From the NCBI GenBank assembly GCA_028455995.1, contig JABELC010000003.1, positions 1,736,001-1,800,000 of the forward strand: a stretch of 64,000 nucleotides of DNA, given 5' to 3'. Positions 1 to 11,319 of this stretch are shown here, piece after piece. A program made the position numbers and the translations under genes. Origin of the DNA: Scleromitrula shiraiana (lineage: Eukaryota > Ascomycota > Leotiomycetes > Helotiales > Sclerotiniaceae). How positions within the stretch are numbered: the stretch's first letter is position 1; every line of letters starts with the position of its first letter. Below the pieces are notes generated by a model. That model was not told where the DNA came from and did no database searches. It saw only the letters and a program-made list of their open reading frames with translations.

Positions 1-774
1 CATTGGCGGTGAACTTGCAGCAAACTAAATATACGATGTTATTGCATGAAAAGGAAGTTCCTTGAGATTTGAGTCGTCTTTCTAGTGGTTTCCAAAGGAG
101 ATTTTATGGCATGTCTGCTTTCTGCGTATTTTGTTTTATTCCATCCCCACCAAATGCAAAACTGAGAAAGTAACATTTATTTTTGAAGCTTGGAGTCTTA
201 GTTACGCTGAGCTGGTTGCTCAGAAAAATGGTTAGTTCAGCACTTCGAGGAGAAGATATCGGCGATAAAAAGGAAAGAGCGCTCTTGATAGTTTCTTACC
301 AATGGCCGACGATCTTATGTCCATACGTGCACACTTCATCTTCATTTCAACGCATATCACCTCCGAGTTTAAGATGTCTAAAATCACGTTGAATACTTTG
401 CTTGTTCATCCAGGAGTAATACAGAAGCAGTAATAGAGAGGCAGTAAGTGAAACAGTCTGAGCTAGTCTTTGTAAATGTGTTTGTACCCTATATTAAGGC
501 ATTTCAATTCTAAGTTCATCAAATCATAACAGTGGGGAAGAAGTGGCACAAAGATTGTTCATAATTTCATAATCGATATATTGATAAATTGAAACATTGA
601 AACAATAATCATTAACAAACAACTTCAAGAGACTAAAGCCTGTGCAGCAATGAGTGTGTAGCCTCCTACATTGCGATAGTTGTAGTTGGCAGAGATATCC
701 TTTTTTCTTTCTCTTACGACAGATAACTGCGTCGATAAAATACCATTCTCAAATACGCAATGTTATACGGGACC
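1..774. other. Intergenic / 3' flank, no gene recognised
   Basis: Normal-composition DNA with no open frame that starts with ATG and resembles a known protein. The right part probably holds the 3' UTR of the minus-strand gene ending at 775. A gene lying mostly left of the window cannot be excluded. Confidence 0.5.
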
Positions 775-2070
775 TTAACGAAGAGGCACAGCCTCTCTGT
801 AATGAGCCTTGCACATTTTCTCGCCATAATAGAAATGTTCACCAGCCTCCATATCTGGGAAATTGGAGACTCTCGCCTTCTCCTCAAACATCATCACGCA
901 ATCAGATCCCCCGAAAGCAAAGTGTGAAATCTCATCACCCTTCTTGACAGTCTTACCAAGAAGTTCCTTGTTCACAACAACAGAAGAAACACAGGCCATA
1001 CCGATAGGCAGGATAGCGACCCGGCCCAATTTATCGTTGTTGATCATGATAATTCCACGGGTCTGCAAGAATTGATAGCCAGGTGTGTCTGGAGCATCAA
1101 GTGTCTTTACACCTTCAGGATCCCTATTCTTTTTAGTTGGAGAGATGCGGCGGCAAGGGGATAGATAGTTATGGCCTCCTGCCTTTTCGTCTTTCTTGAG
1201 AAGTATCTCAATATATGCAGCGCCTGGAATCACATCGATAATTTCGACTTTTCCAGAGACAGCAGCATGTTGTCGATGATAGTCAAAGGTGTTGAGGAAC
1301 GAATGCGTCCAGACTCCATCTTTGAAGATTTCTCCGTATGTTTTCTTTGGGTTAGATCCAGGAACCTCCTGTTTACCGTATTTGCCGAGCAAGTCCCCTA
1401 CCTTCCATGGGAGATTCTTGAGTACCACTTCCGACTCATCAGTAATCGTAAAAGCCCCAGCGAAGGTAGAATCCGCGGGGAAAGCAACAACGTGGTCATC
1501 ATCTGGAGATTCAACTTCGCGAGGTTCTTTGAGTTTGCGATGGAAGAAATCATTGAAACACTTCCAATTACTGGGATCCTCCGCTTCGAATACACGGAAC
1601 TTGTAATTGTCAGCGTTTTAACTATAAGAGGTGAGCATTGATTATTCACATACTTGCGGCGAGTTCCGGAAACTGGTGAATGACGCTTCATTCCATGATT
1701 CTGGTTTGTTCATAAAGTCGCCAATGGTTTGTGCGTATCGTACAACCCAGTCAGATAGGGGAGTGAGTGGCTTATTTATACTCTTCGGAAGAATCTCGAC
1801 TTGGCGAGGACCTAGAGGCTCTTGCGCGAGGACGAAGTAGAAGAGGCAAATAATATAATAAATGTCTCGACCGTTGGTGCTCTCAGTGGGGATCCACCCT
1901 CGAACCAACCAATCTGCAAAATCAAGGAATCCCTTGCCAGACTTGATGCCATACTTGGCGAAATCTGGTATGTCTGCTTTCAAAGCATTCCTGACAGCAG
2001 TGTCAAGATCATCGACTTCTCTGAGGAGCTCGTCGCGAAGCTCGGCAACGATGGGATGGTATGTGGGCAT
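775..2070 (-). CDS. Phosphatidylserine decarboxylase-family enzyme (PsiD-like)
   Basis: Two-exon gene, exons 2070-1654 and 1599-775, 413 aa. The 54-bp intron has donor GTATGT, branch GCTGAC and acceptor CAAG; joining at CAA|TTC keeps the frame into FRVFEAEDPSNWKCFNDFFH. The N-terminal ~140 residues (MPTYHPIVAELRDELL...) resemble the domain that precedes the decarboxylase in fungal PSD-like proteins. The C-terminal half is a PSD domain, with DYHRQHAAVSG near residues 245-255 and FAFGGSDCVMMFE near 366-378. The GGS (Ser371) sits where the LGST self-cleavage site lies in PSD, the Ser becoming the pyruvoyl cofactor. Family knowledge: such soluble proteins include the L-tryptophan decarboxylase PsiD, and no mitochondrial presequence or membrane segment is evident. 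I infer a pyruvoyl-dependent amino-acid decarboxylase; the substrate is unknown. No biosynthetic cluster surrounds it. Confidence 0.85.
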
Positions 2071-3228
2071 TTTGAAACTTGTGATAAAAAATGGAAGATT
2101 TGCGGGTTCTCTTTGTGAATTGAAGTTGAAAGTGTGCTATCGATTGAGTAGTGTTTGGGGAATTGTGTCTGTACATTCATCCGGGTTCAAATCCCTCTTT
2201 AAATATCATTTCTATGTGCGCGATAGCTCATCGTATCGCACCTAAACCCCCACGTCTACGATCAAGGCTATCGTAGTGATACGAAATAGATCAACTGCTT
2301 ATTTGAATGCATGCACAATGAGCGGTTGGGGGATTGGCAGAACGCCGTAGCAAATTTGCTATACGTAATAAGTACAAACATAAACGAATGTATCTTTTCA
2401 TGAAGGGATTTCGAGTTTGAACGAGGCATCAACGAGCCCAATATGGTTTATTGTACATCAATAAAAAACTGTAACTCGTAACGAATAGGCGGCCATAAAA
2501 CTATCTTATTGGCGGCCTGGCCCGACCTCATCGTTACACGTTCACCGCCACCAAAATTGCATATTGGGCATAATCTAATTTAGCTTTCTGAGAATATCGT
2601 TGCTAAATAAACAAAAGGGCAACTCTCATGGCTACTGATCCATGCATAACACAAACAACGCTAAAACCGGTAGTAGCCCTGGATACAAAAGCGGTAGTAA
2701 CGATTGCTCAGCCGGTTAAATTATACTAACAGCGTTACAATGGTATAACTACACCGCAGAGGAAGAGGGGTAAAGTGATGAAAGTGGCGTGCGGGGAACA
2801 AGTCCCCCGGTTCAATCTCCACCTTGTCATACCCATATCAACGCACCCAGCTTATATATTGCAAGCCCTTGGATTCACAACTTAGTACTAAACTGCGGGG
2901 TAGTCGATTCTCAAATTAGATAACAAATTAAAGAACGACGTGTCGTGTTTTGCAATACTTTAACAAGTAAAAGACTGCAACATTCTATCGGGCGAGAATT
3001 AGCAGGACAATAGATTTTGAAAGCCAATTTAACCTGTCTATCCCAAATGCAAATTGGTCAAGGCTCTCCCATACTCCTATTGGGCAAAATGTCTAATGAT
3101 TAGAATTAATGTCATGGCCAGGTACAAGGAAGATTGGGCTGTATCCGTGTCTCTTCTTTCCACACTTTATGCTACTTGGATGATCGGCGAATTGCCACAT
3201 CTTTACTCAAAGGTCTCATCATAGTACC
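2071..3228. other. Intergenic region, nothing recognised
   Basis: About 1.1 kb upstream of the PSD-like gene. It should hold that gene's promoter, but I see no clear motif, RNA gene or coding frame. A G/C-rich patch near 2790-2830 with a GGTTCAATC stretch does not fold as a tRNA. Confidence 0.4.
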
Positions 3229-3486
3229 ATGATGTACTCAGCATATTCAAGTTGTGTATTTTCGGTATGGCTTCAAAAATGTCAGGTGAAGGAGATATTC
3301 ACATTGGAAGCCAAAAGCGATGAGGGGAATACGACGACTGAACGAGCTTGCGGCATATACGACAACGCAATTCACAACCGTACAGGTAGTGTTGCACAGA
3401 AATCGAGAGTGTATGCTGCTAAGCTTTGGAGTGCAGTGCTCATCGTCTTGTTCTCGGTTTTTCTAGCAATCAGAACGAAATACTAG
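3229..3486 (+). CDS. Possible small tail-anchored protein (doubtful)
   Basis: ATG-to-stop frame of 85 codons starting MMYSAYSSCVF and ending with a hydrophobic stretch (LWSAVLIVLFSVFLAI) plus RTKY, as in a tail anchor. I recognise no family. It could be the last exon of a larger spliced gene, or chance. Nothing nearby supports it other than the hydrophobic C-terminus. Confidence 0.22.
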   Translation: MMYSAYSSCVFSVWLQKCQVKEIFTLEAKSDEGNTTTERACGIYDNAIHNRTGSVAQKSRVYAAKLWSAVLIVLFSVFLAIRTKY

Positions 3487-3695
3487 TGTTGGAGGCTTCT
3501 CATTCTTACTTCATCATAATTCGTGGAAGCAGAGTCAAATAATCATATAATGTCAAGTAGTTAAAGTTTTTAGCCTAAGTTTTATGCGTCTTTCTAATTC
3601 GAATTACATCCAATCATATTCGGAGCCTCAATTTTACAATTTTACAATTTGCAAATCAGTCCCTTGAACCATTCTCAGACAAAGTCATACAAGCA

Positions 3696-4545
3696 ATGGC
3701 AGGGTCTAAACCAGCTCCTTTGTGGAGTAGTAAGTTCTTAATCTCTCTCACTAACATATTGCTAATCTAATGTCAATCCGTTAGACAAATACGATCCCAT
3801 TTTCACCAAGCTGATCATTAACAGCCAGCGCATTTTGCACGTGTCGTTCCTCACGAAGGACTCAGAATATCCATCAATTTGCTATCTTGTCGGAAAAATT
3901 CTCAAATATAAGGATAATGTCGAGGCCCTGTATGTACACGGTCACATTCAAGAACCCGTTAAAGGACGTTTCGGAATTGGCCAAGAAGAAGGTGACCCAG
4001 GTCTCCTCGTCAGCATTGCAGCAAGCACGATTAATAGTCACTATCTCGGATTCTCTGGGCTTGCTTCCGCCTTCATATTTGCCAATACTGTACTTAACGG
4101 GACAGCCACTCTTATGGAGGTGTCCGACAAAGTGTCTGAAGAGAGAGAGTGGGTTATGACCCAGATTGTCAACTCAGATATTGCAGATCGTTGGGACCAT
4201 CTTCGCCCTGCGGGAACGGATTTAGATTGGGTTTCTATGATTAAAATTATCCCCAATACACAGAAATCCCACACTCATTCCGTTCCAGAGGTTCTAGGCT
4301 TCGAATTTCAAGAAGATGCGGAGAACCCACCAACTTGCAAGGATCCTTGGGAAGGCGCGATTCCGATTTGGCAGAAGCTTGGCGACCCGATTTCAGGACC
4401 GCATAATAAAGTTGGTGGAAGGAAAGCAGCTGCTCCTAAATGGGTCACGGATTTCATTGAGGCGGAGAATACAAGAAATGAGAAGTTATCAACTCAAATG
4501 GCGGAAAGTGATTACCCATACGCTCTTCCTAAACGTGGAAATTAA
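3696..4545 (+). CDS. Flavin-nucleotide-binding protein (PPOX-like, split-barrel)
   Basis: Two exons, 3696-3729 and 3785-4545, 264 aa. Exon 1 encodes MAGSKPAPLWS and ends one base into a codon. The 55-bp intron (GTAAGT, branch TGCTAATC, acceptor TTAG) restores AAC and leads into KYDPIFTKLIINSQRILHVSFLTKDSEYP. That motif is the hallmark start of fungal pyridoxamine 5'-phosphate oxidase-related flavin-nucleotide-binding proteins. Later family-like segments are SIAASTINSHYLGFSGLASAFIF, the region around VNSDIADRWDHLRP (residues ~150-165), and a C-terminal IPIWQKLGDPISGPHNKV. The expected role is FMN binding in the cytosol with an unknown redox or hydrolytic substrate. There is no signal peptide. 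The short first exon explains why the long open frame appears to start internally. Confidence 0.85.
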
Positions 4546-5992
4546 GTCAAGGATCTCTATGTGGTCTTGTATAATCCCGTTAAATGTAGCTGCGCGGAAT
4601 TCGATATTGATAAATCATGGTTGGCTGGTTTGATCAGACAATATGCGGTTTTATGGCTTTCACCACCGTATAACTTTATTCTAGTCAAAGTATTAACCCG
4701 TGTCAAACCTTCTTTTGAATGAGCCCAAGCCGGTACAGTTGAAATGGCGATGTCTACAATCTACCTTTTTGAACACGTACATATATAACCACACACATAT
4801 AATCTGATAGCATGCATTGTAATCACAAGGAAAATTTGTCTATTCTCTAATTCTGTAGGGTGGTTGCCAATGTATAATAAGTCAATGATCGAGATCAATC
4901 TAGATTCCGGATATCAGAATATTCACAATATTGCGATTATTTCAGTACTTTTCGTCATAGGTAGAGTGCAACCAACCATTTAGATCACCAATATGATTTA
5001 TAGTCTCTGGGCATACGATTTTCAAGCTTTAGGAGATAAAATCTATATTGGGCGCCATAATATGATAGTTACAGCAGTTGATATGGATGAAATGTGATTG
5101 AGCCCAAAGACTAGCGCCCAGTCCATGACAACCCCGCAAACACTAATTATTCAGCCGTAACAAAATGGAGGGCGTTGGACATAAGCATGTCTCACAAAAC
5201 CTTTCGTGAAGCACTTGAAATTACAATGCAGCTACATCTGTGATGTGTGGGAAAAATTGAGAGATCGATGATATCCAGGATTCGAGCTATTTCATCTCTG
5301 AATCGTAGTTCGTAAAAAGGAACATTAACGCTGCTGGAAACTTTATTAAATCAGTTTTTTGATATTTATTTGATTTTCCGGGGATATTATAAGGGCTGAG
5401 TTTTTGAAATGTCGTTCTGTTTACGACAAGATACGGGATTAACTATTTATAGGGTCTAATCACTCGGTTAACTAGGTTGTTGGAGCCGAATAGATTCTAG
5501 CGACGGTCGATTCGACCTCCATTAGTTCGATTTCGAGAAAAATTGTGTATCGTTGATTGGATTTTTATGGCTTTGATCTCGTGGAATAAGCAAGAAATAG
5601 AAATGAATTAGCCTGACTCTAAACTGCTCTCCAAACTTGAAGGGTGGTACAACTAATATTTTGTTGTTGGGTGCTACGATACACCTATGTTGCACGGCAT
5701 ATACTGCATTGGTGGGGTGATAGAAAATGAGGGGGTTGTACACTTGGTAAAGCCATCGCTTGTAATGAGAGAAACCGTTGTACATTAACATTTTGATGAA
5801 GTATTGTGGCGAATATATGCACTTGAAGGGAAAATCACAGGGGGGTTGTATTTATACCTCCTCATAACTGCTTCTCAAGATTTAATTACCTTTCAAATCT
5901 AGCTTCAATCTTGCGCTCAAGGCTTAGCATTATTTTAGACCTGAGTATAGTAAATTCTTCAACTCTCAAACTACTTTCCCTTACAAACAAAA
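4546..5992. other. Intergenic region, nothing recognised
   Basis: About 1.4 kb between two co-directional genes. An 89-codon minus-strand frame at 5522-5791 has no recognisable features and I do not call it. The last few hundred bases should carry the promoter of the dipeptidase gene. Confidence 0.4.
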
Positions 5993-7763
5993 ATGGACTT
6001 CATCCATTTACAATCAACCAAGACCAGCAAGGCTGACGATAAACTTGGGCTCGTTCTTAACAAGTATGTATATCCAGTCTAGTGAACTGGAGGTTTTTTA
6101 ACCTATTACTCTCAGTTACTGCATGAGCTGATTTTTGAAACAGAATTGATGATTCCGAGGTCCAGAAAAAGTTCATCAATGACAGTAAGGAAAATCTCTA
6201 GAATAATGTTTTTACTTAAATCTTAACTAAAGAACAGGACTCGCACCAGCAATCAATATTCCATCAATCTCTTCTCTCCAAACAGTCGATGGGCGGAAAG
6301 AAGTGTTTCGTGTATGAATAATTTTACTGTTCCTCGAATGCATCTGATAATCTTGTGCTGACAACATCTTGCAAATGTTTAGATGACAGATTTCCTTGTA
6401 AAAGAGCTCACAGCTTTGAATGCACATGTCGAACCATATCCATTGGGAAAACAAGAGGGCACAGATCTTGACCTCCCCGATCTCGTTGTGGCCAAATATC
6501 CTGCCACTTATGATAGCAATAAGAAAACTATATTGATTTATGGCCATTATGATGTTCAGCCCCCGGGAGATGGGTGGAAAACCGAGCCCTTCACTCTCGA
6601 GGAAATCGATAAGAAACTATATGGGCGTGGTTCTACTGACGATAAAGGTCCTGTTCTAGCATGGCTCAATGCATTAGACGCCTATCAACAAGCAGAAGTT
6701 GAAGTCCCTGTCAACTTACTCTTCTGTTTCGAAGGAATGGAAGAGTCTGGCTCTATTGGATTTGCAGATTTTGCGACCATGAACCCCGATCTCTTCAAGA
6801 ATGTTGATGCTGCTTGCATCTCAGACAACTACTGGATTACAAACCGAAAGCCATGTCTGACATATGGACTTCGAGGTATCAACTATTTTAACCTCACTGT
6901 CGAACATGCTGGTGTGCAACTTCACAGCGGAATGTTCGGAGGAACGGTATATGAACCCATGACTGATCTAGTCATTTTACTCTCGAAGCTCGTCGACTCT
7001 CAAGGTAACATTCTGATTCCTGGCATCAACGGACTCGTGGATGATATTGAAGAGGCGGAAATGGAAGAATACGACACGATCGACTTCACGACGCAAGATT
7101 TCCAGGCCAACATTGGGAGCCAAGCAAATATTTACGACGATCCCAAGGATACATTGATGCACCGATTTCGATATCCGTCTCTCACAATCCACGGAATCTC
7201 CGGCGCAGATTCAAGCCCAGAACAGACTACTGCAATTTATCCCAAAGTCACAGCCAAGTTTTCCATTCGTACCGTGCCGTCTATGGATCGCGACGTAGTA
7301 ACCAAACTCACAATCCATTACATTAATCAAGAATTTAAGAAGCTCGGAAGCAAGAACGATTGCACGGTAGAGTTGTTTGGAGAGTCAGCTCCATATTGGC
7401 TTGGGTCACCGTATGATGCAAATTTCAAGGCTGGGAAAGCAGCTACGCAGAGAGTTTATAAGACTGAGCCAGATTTAACGCGTGAAGGAGGAAGGTTAGT
7501 TTGAGTCTTTTCTTTTAGTCTAGAACTCACTTATATCCCTCTTTATGTTAACACAGTATGCTGACGGTATCATAAAATACAGCATCGGAGTGACACTTGA
7601 CTTGCAGAATGCTTTGGGGCCGGATAAAAGTATCATGCTGTTGCCTGTAGGTATGTCGGACGATGGTGCGCATGGTCCGAATGAGAAACTTAATAGGGAC
7701 AACTACATTGAAGGGAGTAAGTTGCTTGGGGCTTACTGGTGGTATTTCGCCAACCCTTATTGA
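5993..7763 (+). CDS. DUG1: Cys-Gly metallodipeptidase, M20 family (DUG1-like)
   Basis: Five exons (5993-6063, 6144-6184, 6238-6311, 6383-7494, 7583-7763) give 492 aa, close to the usual ~480. All junctions keep frame; the last intron uses the branch GCTGAC at 7560-7565 and acceptor ATACAG, producing EGGSIGVTLDLQ. M20/CNDP motifs are in order: ILIYGHYDVQPP (His117, Asp119), GRGSTDDKGP (Asp148-Asp149), CFEGMEESGS (Glu182-Glu183), ISDNYW (Asp210) and DDGAHGPNEKLNR (His463). These are the two-metal ligands and the catalytic Glu of the family. Known role: cytosolic hydrolysis of Cys-Gly and related dipeptides during glutathione turnover. The N-terminus (MDFIHLQSTKTSKADDKL) is unlike the usual leader, so the very first exon is the least certain part. 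Confidence 0.93.
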
Positions 7764-8212
7764 TGACTAATTGATTGATGGGTGATTTTGTGAGTGCTTG
7801 CAGGTTGATTAGTGTGTTCCGAGTTTATGATATATTTAGATGTTTATGACCTACTTAAAATCATAACATATTTATCCAATTCGTAACTGAAAGTAGTTGA
7901 TCTATTCTCTGGTGATTACGAACAACTCATTTGCTATGCAGTCAATAATTAATGAAAAGAAAACTGGTATGGCGATCATTGATCAGACCCCTGAATTCAT
8001 AAGACTAAACATCGACGAAGCTACCTACAAGAAAAGTGCGCTAAACAATCTTATCTAAATGGTCGTTGGACTGCATCGGAGAAATAGAATCTATGCAGTA
8101 GTCAAGAAAAGTTTGTGGAGGTGGGGGCGGCGGAAGCGGGGTATAGCGTTATACTTGCTAGGTTCCTGACCCTAAGACTTCCCAATACCAGACGACTGTA
8201 TATCTCATCTAA
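7764..8212. other. Intergenic region, nothing recognised
   Basis: Terminator region of the dipeptidase gene followed by normal-composition DNA with no coding frame or RNA gene that I can support. Confidence 0.4.
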
Positions 8213-8754
8213 ATGTCTTCCAATGTTCTTTCTTTCCTTGACTTGAGAAATACAAACCACAGAAAGGAAGCACAGAACGGAAGCACCAGTTCCAACGAAA
8301 TGTTGAACACTCTCAGTGGCTACCGCGGGACGGGGTGAGTTAAGTTCGATTTGATCTCGATAATATTATGAAAACAATGTCAGATGAGGAGTATCGCACA
8401 CCTATGGGTAACGGAGGTAGTTCATACAAATCCAGCTCAGGCCCAGGCTCGTCAACCATTCAGTCGTATCACCAAAATTAGATTCACTAAACACAAACAA
8501 TGAACCGAAGGGGCAACGACCTGATTCACTGGGAATTGCCGGAACTCTCATTAAAGAGACGGTTAATGAAAGAACCGATATCGTCGATGCTATAAAGACT
8601 AGGGATGAATTAGATGCATATACTGACAAAGTGGACATCCATATATGTTTTTTCTAAGTTTGAACCAAGTATAGGTATCTTTACTTCATCCTCGAGCTCT
8701 AATGATTCGTATAAGAGCAGCATTTCCATCGGAAACAATTCCAGCTCAAATTAG
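8213..8754 (+). pseudogene. Ser-rich coding-like stretch with frame breaks (decayed or misassembled gene)
   Basis: From ATG 8213 a frame of 40 codons (MSSNVLSFLDLRN...) runs to a good donor GTGAGT at 8335. After acceptor TGTCAG at 8382-8387, protein-like sequence continues as DEEYRTPMGNGGSSYKSSSG, then in another frame as LDSLNTNNEPKGQRPDSLG and LIKETVNERTDIVDAIKTRDELDAY, and after a possible intron ending GTATAG as TSSSSSNDSYKSSISIG to the stop at 8752. The frames do not join: the first intron leaves the wrong phase (a run of G before the donor) and the second switch lies in a run of A at 8474-8477 just before an in-frame TAG. One-base length errors in those two runs would reconcile everything. 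It is either a pseudogene, assembly homopolymer error, or a wrong model. No family recognised. Confidence 0.35.
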
Positions 8755-9286
8755 TCGTCGTGGAGCACGTGAAAAAAGTGGAGTTGTTATTTTCGACTTT
8801 CGGTCATTCAAACGAGCAAACTCGTTATGATCCTTGCTTTTAGCTGGTAAAATGAAGCCGAGCAAGATGCCGAAGCGGTGAAGTACACGTTGGTTCTCTT
8901 GCTTCCCGACTGTTCTACTTATTTACTCTTCTCCTTTTCTCCTTCGACAATTGTTACACAAAAAGTCTTGGCATTTCTCCTGCTTGATAGTGAATATTAT
9001 ACTTCGTATATTTGTAGGTGAGAAATCTTTTTGTATTTCTTAGGTTCATTCAATCGTATTGTCAAATTGCTGGGTTATTATTCATTGGGTATTGATTGCC
9101 TTCTGAATCCAATTATTTGTTTGTGTATGCTCTTCTAATACTCGGTGAATCTTACGGTCTGACGTTTCTAGATATATAACACATACGCAATTTTCTTCAT
9201 TTAGCGAGTAATAAATATTATTTGGTTCTTGCTTTCCGCATATCTAAACATCTTCAAACATATATATACAAAGCAGATCCCTAAAA

Positions 9287-11319
9287 ATGGCCTGGATAGC
9301 ACGTGGTTCAGAATCTCTCGTCCAATCCACTCCTAATGGACAGACCTCCTCGATTCCAGCCATCGCTACCCATAGGGGTACATTATGGTGTTTATGGAGT
9401 TCGCCATCAGGTGATCTTTACTATGCCATTGGCGACAACGACAATTTCCAAGAACGAATCCCATTTCCCGACCAAGGAATTCCCGTTATGGCCGAAGTGC
9501 TTGGCCATCTACACGCCATAATCGTTCGATCTAACGGGGAGATTGCTCATTATGAGTATAATGATGTTGATAAGGAATGGACGGTTCCCACTATATTAGA
9601 TGCTCAATCTGGATTGAGCACTCATACCACGCCGGCTTTGATAGCGTTTCACAATAATCTGGCCTTGGTGTATAGACAGGGTGCAAGATTATACTATTCA
9701 ATATGGATGGCGAATTCAGATGATCAAAAAGTACGGAAATATCCACAGGAAGTTAGTGGTATTACTAAGGTAGATGGCGTTCCAGCCTTGTTTGTCTTGG
9801 ATGGAGACCTTCATGTTCTATGCTCGGAAATGGATGATGATCGTACAATAAGGGGTTGGAAGTATACACTCCCAGACGATGTGTGGAATTCATGCGAGGA
9901 TGTAAGTGAAGGTAAAGCAGCCTCCGGTGTATCGGCGACCTCATATGGAGAGAGTGCATTTTTGGCTTTCCAGGAAAATGGCCCTGGAGATACTTCTCAT
10001 GTCATTTATATGAGCGAATATAAGAATGGGAAATGGCATGCTCAGGAATCTATTGCTGGACAGATGAGTTATGATCCTCCGCAACTGGCTGTTCTGAATG
10101 GGAGGATCAACTGCATCTTCAACTCAAATGATGAGAGTAGAGAGTTATTGTGGTTTTCTAGATCCTTACTAGATTATGAGTTGAGTTCTTGGATGCAAAA
10201 TCTTCCAGATGATACCTTGTTATCTAATATTTCAATTCCTGGAACTCATGACAGTAAGCTCATCTACGCATACTCACATACATAAATCTATGGAACTCCA
10301 GGAAGCACTAACATACCCCACCCCAACCGAACAGGCTGCGCAGAATCCAATATCCCCTTTGTCCGCACACAATACCTCTCCATTTCCAAACAACTTCTTG
10401 CTGGAATTCGATTCCTTGACTTACGAGTTCGCTATCACTCCAATAACAACAATCTCTACATGTACCACGGAGGAATCCCCATTAACCTCCCCTTTTACCT
10501 ATCATTCTCCTCCATCATGCAAGAGATATTCGATTTCCTATCAGAAAATCCTAGCGAAACCATTCTCGTATCAATCAACAATGATGATACTTCTGGGAAA
10601 GAGCCACCTAGCGTATTTTATAACGCTATAAGTACTTATATAGCAACCACACCCACACACCCATGGATTACCTCAACCTCACCCAGGACCCTTGGTGCAG
10701 CGCGTGGAAAAGCTGTTCTGTTAAGACGATATCATTGCGATGAAAGTCTAACCCCTGATGAAAAAATAGGTCTAGATCTTAGTGGATGGTTGAACAATAA
10801 TCCAGATATTAGACTGGTGACTGAATCGGATGTGGTGGTTCATATCCAGGATAAATGGCAATACTCAGATATCATACCGTTGAAGGGGTTGGTGAGTAGT
10901 AAATTGGGTTTCGTGGAAGCGATGCTGGAGAAGGCGAGGAATGGAGGGAGTGACGAGTGGTTCTTGAATTTTTTGAGTGCGGTGGGGGATCCGATGCAAA
11001 GTGGAGAGGTGGCGGAAAGTCATGTTAGTTTTTTTCATTTTATTTCTCATCCTTCCCCCTTTATTTCACGTTACCGTGTCGGCTGTCTTTTCCTAACATC
11101 AGTCACTTGACCAAACTAACATAACAAATTCCAAATTAGTGGATAGCAGTAGGCGCACATAGTAAATTCATCGGCGCATTCGTACCCGGTATGAATCCAA
11201 CCATCCTCAAGACCTTCAATTGGGGCGTTAAGAGAAGATATGGTATTCTTGCAATGGATTATCCCGAGCTACCAAAAGACTCAGATTTAGTAGCTGTGAT
11301 AATTGGGACGAATTTCTAG
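9287..11319 (+). CDS. Beta-propeller lectin-like + PI-PLC X-like phosphodiesterase
   Basis: Three exons (9287-10253, 10335-11023, 11140-11319) give 611 aa. Residues 1-300 form repeated ~50-residue modules (for example TPALIAFHNNLALVYRQGARLYYSIW), as in fungal and bacterial sugar-binding or sialidase-like beta-propellers. From ~305 a bacterial-type phosphatidylinositol-specific phospholipase C X domain follows. SNISIPGTHDSCAESNIPFV holds the first catalytic His (321), AGIRFLDLRVR follows, and MYHGG holds the second His (367); the tail is WIAVGAHSKFIGAFVPGMNP...VIIGTNF. There is no signal peptide and no Y/C2/EF-hand domain, so it is not a eukaryotic signalling PLC. I infer hydrolysis of PI or a glycosyl-PI-like lipid, with the propeller targeting a glycan. 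Introns use CACTAAC and similar branch sites. Separate start sites for the two domains are not indicated. Confidence 0.83.

Noticed and set aside
183..392. 69-codon plus-strand frame near the window start
   Set aside because: Starts at TTG, not ATG, and has no recognisable features.
2770..2835. tRNA-like patch with a GGTTCAATC B-box-like stretch
   Set aside because: No complementary T-stem, acceptor stem or anticodon arm could be paired around it.
5522..5791. 89-codon minus-strand frame
   Set aside because: No recognisable domain, signal or compositional support; chance ORF length for this base content.
8690..8860. Decayed duplicate of the C-terminal exon of the 15679 gene, from the shared TTATTTTCGACTTT
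   Set aside because: Only about 14 bases match and the surrounding sequence and frame differ.
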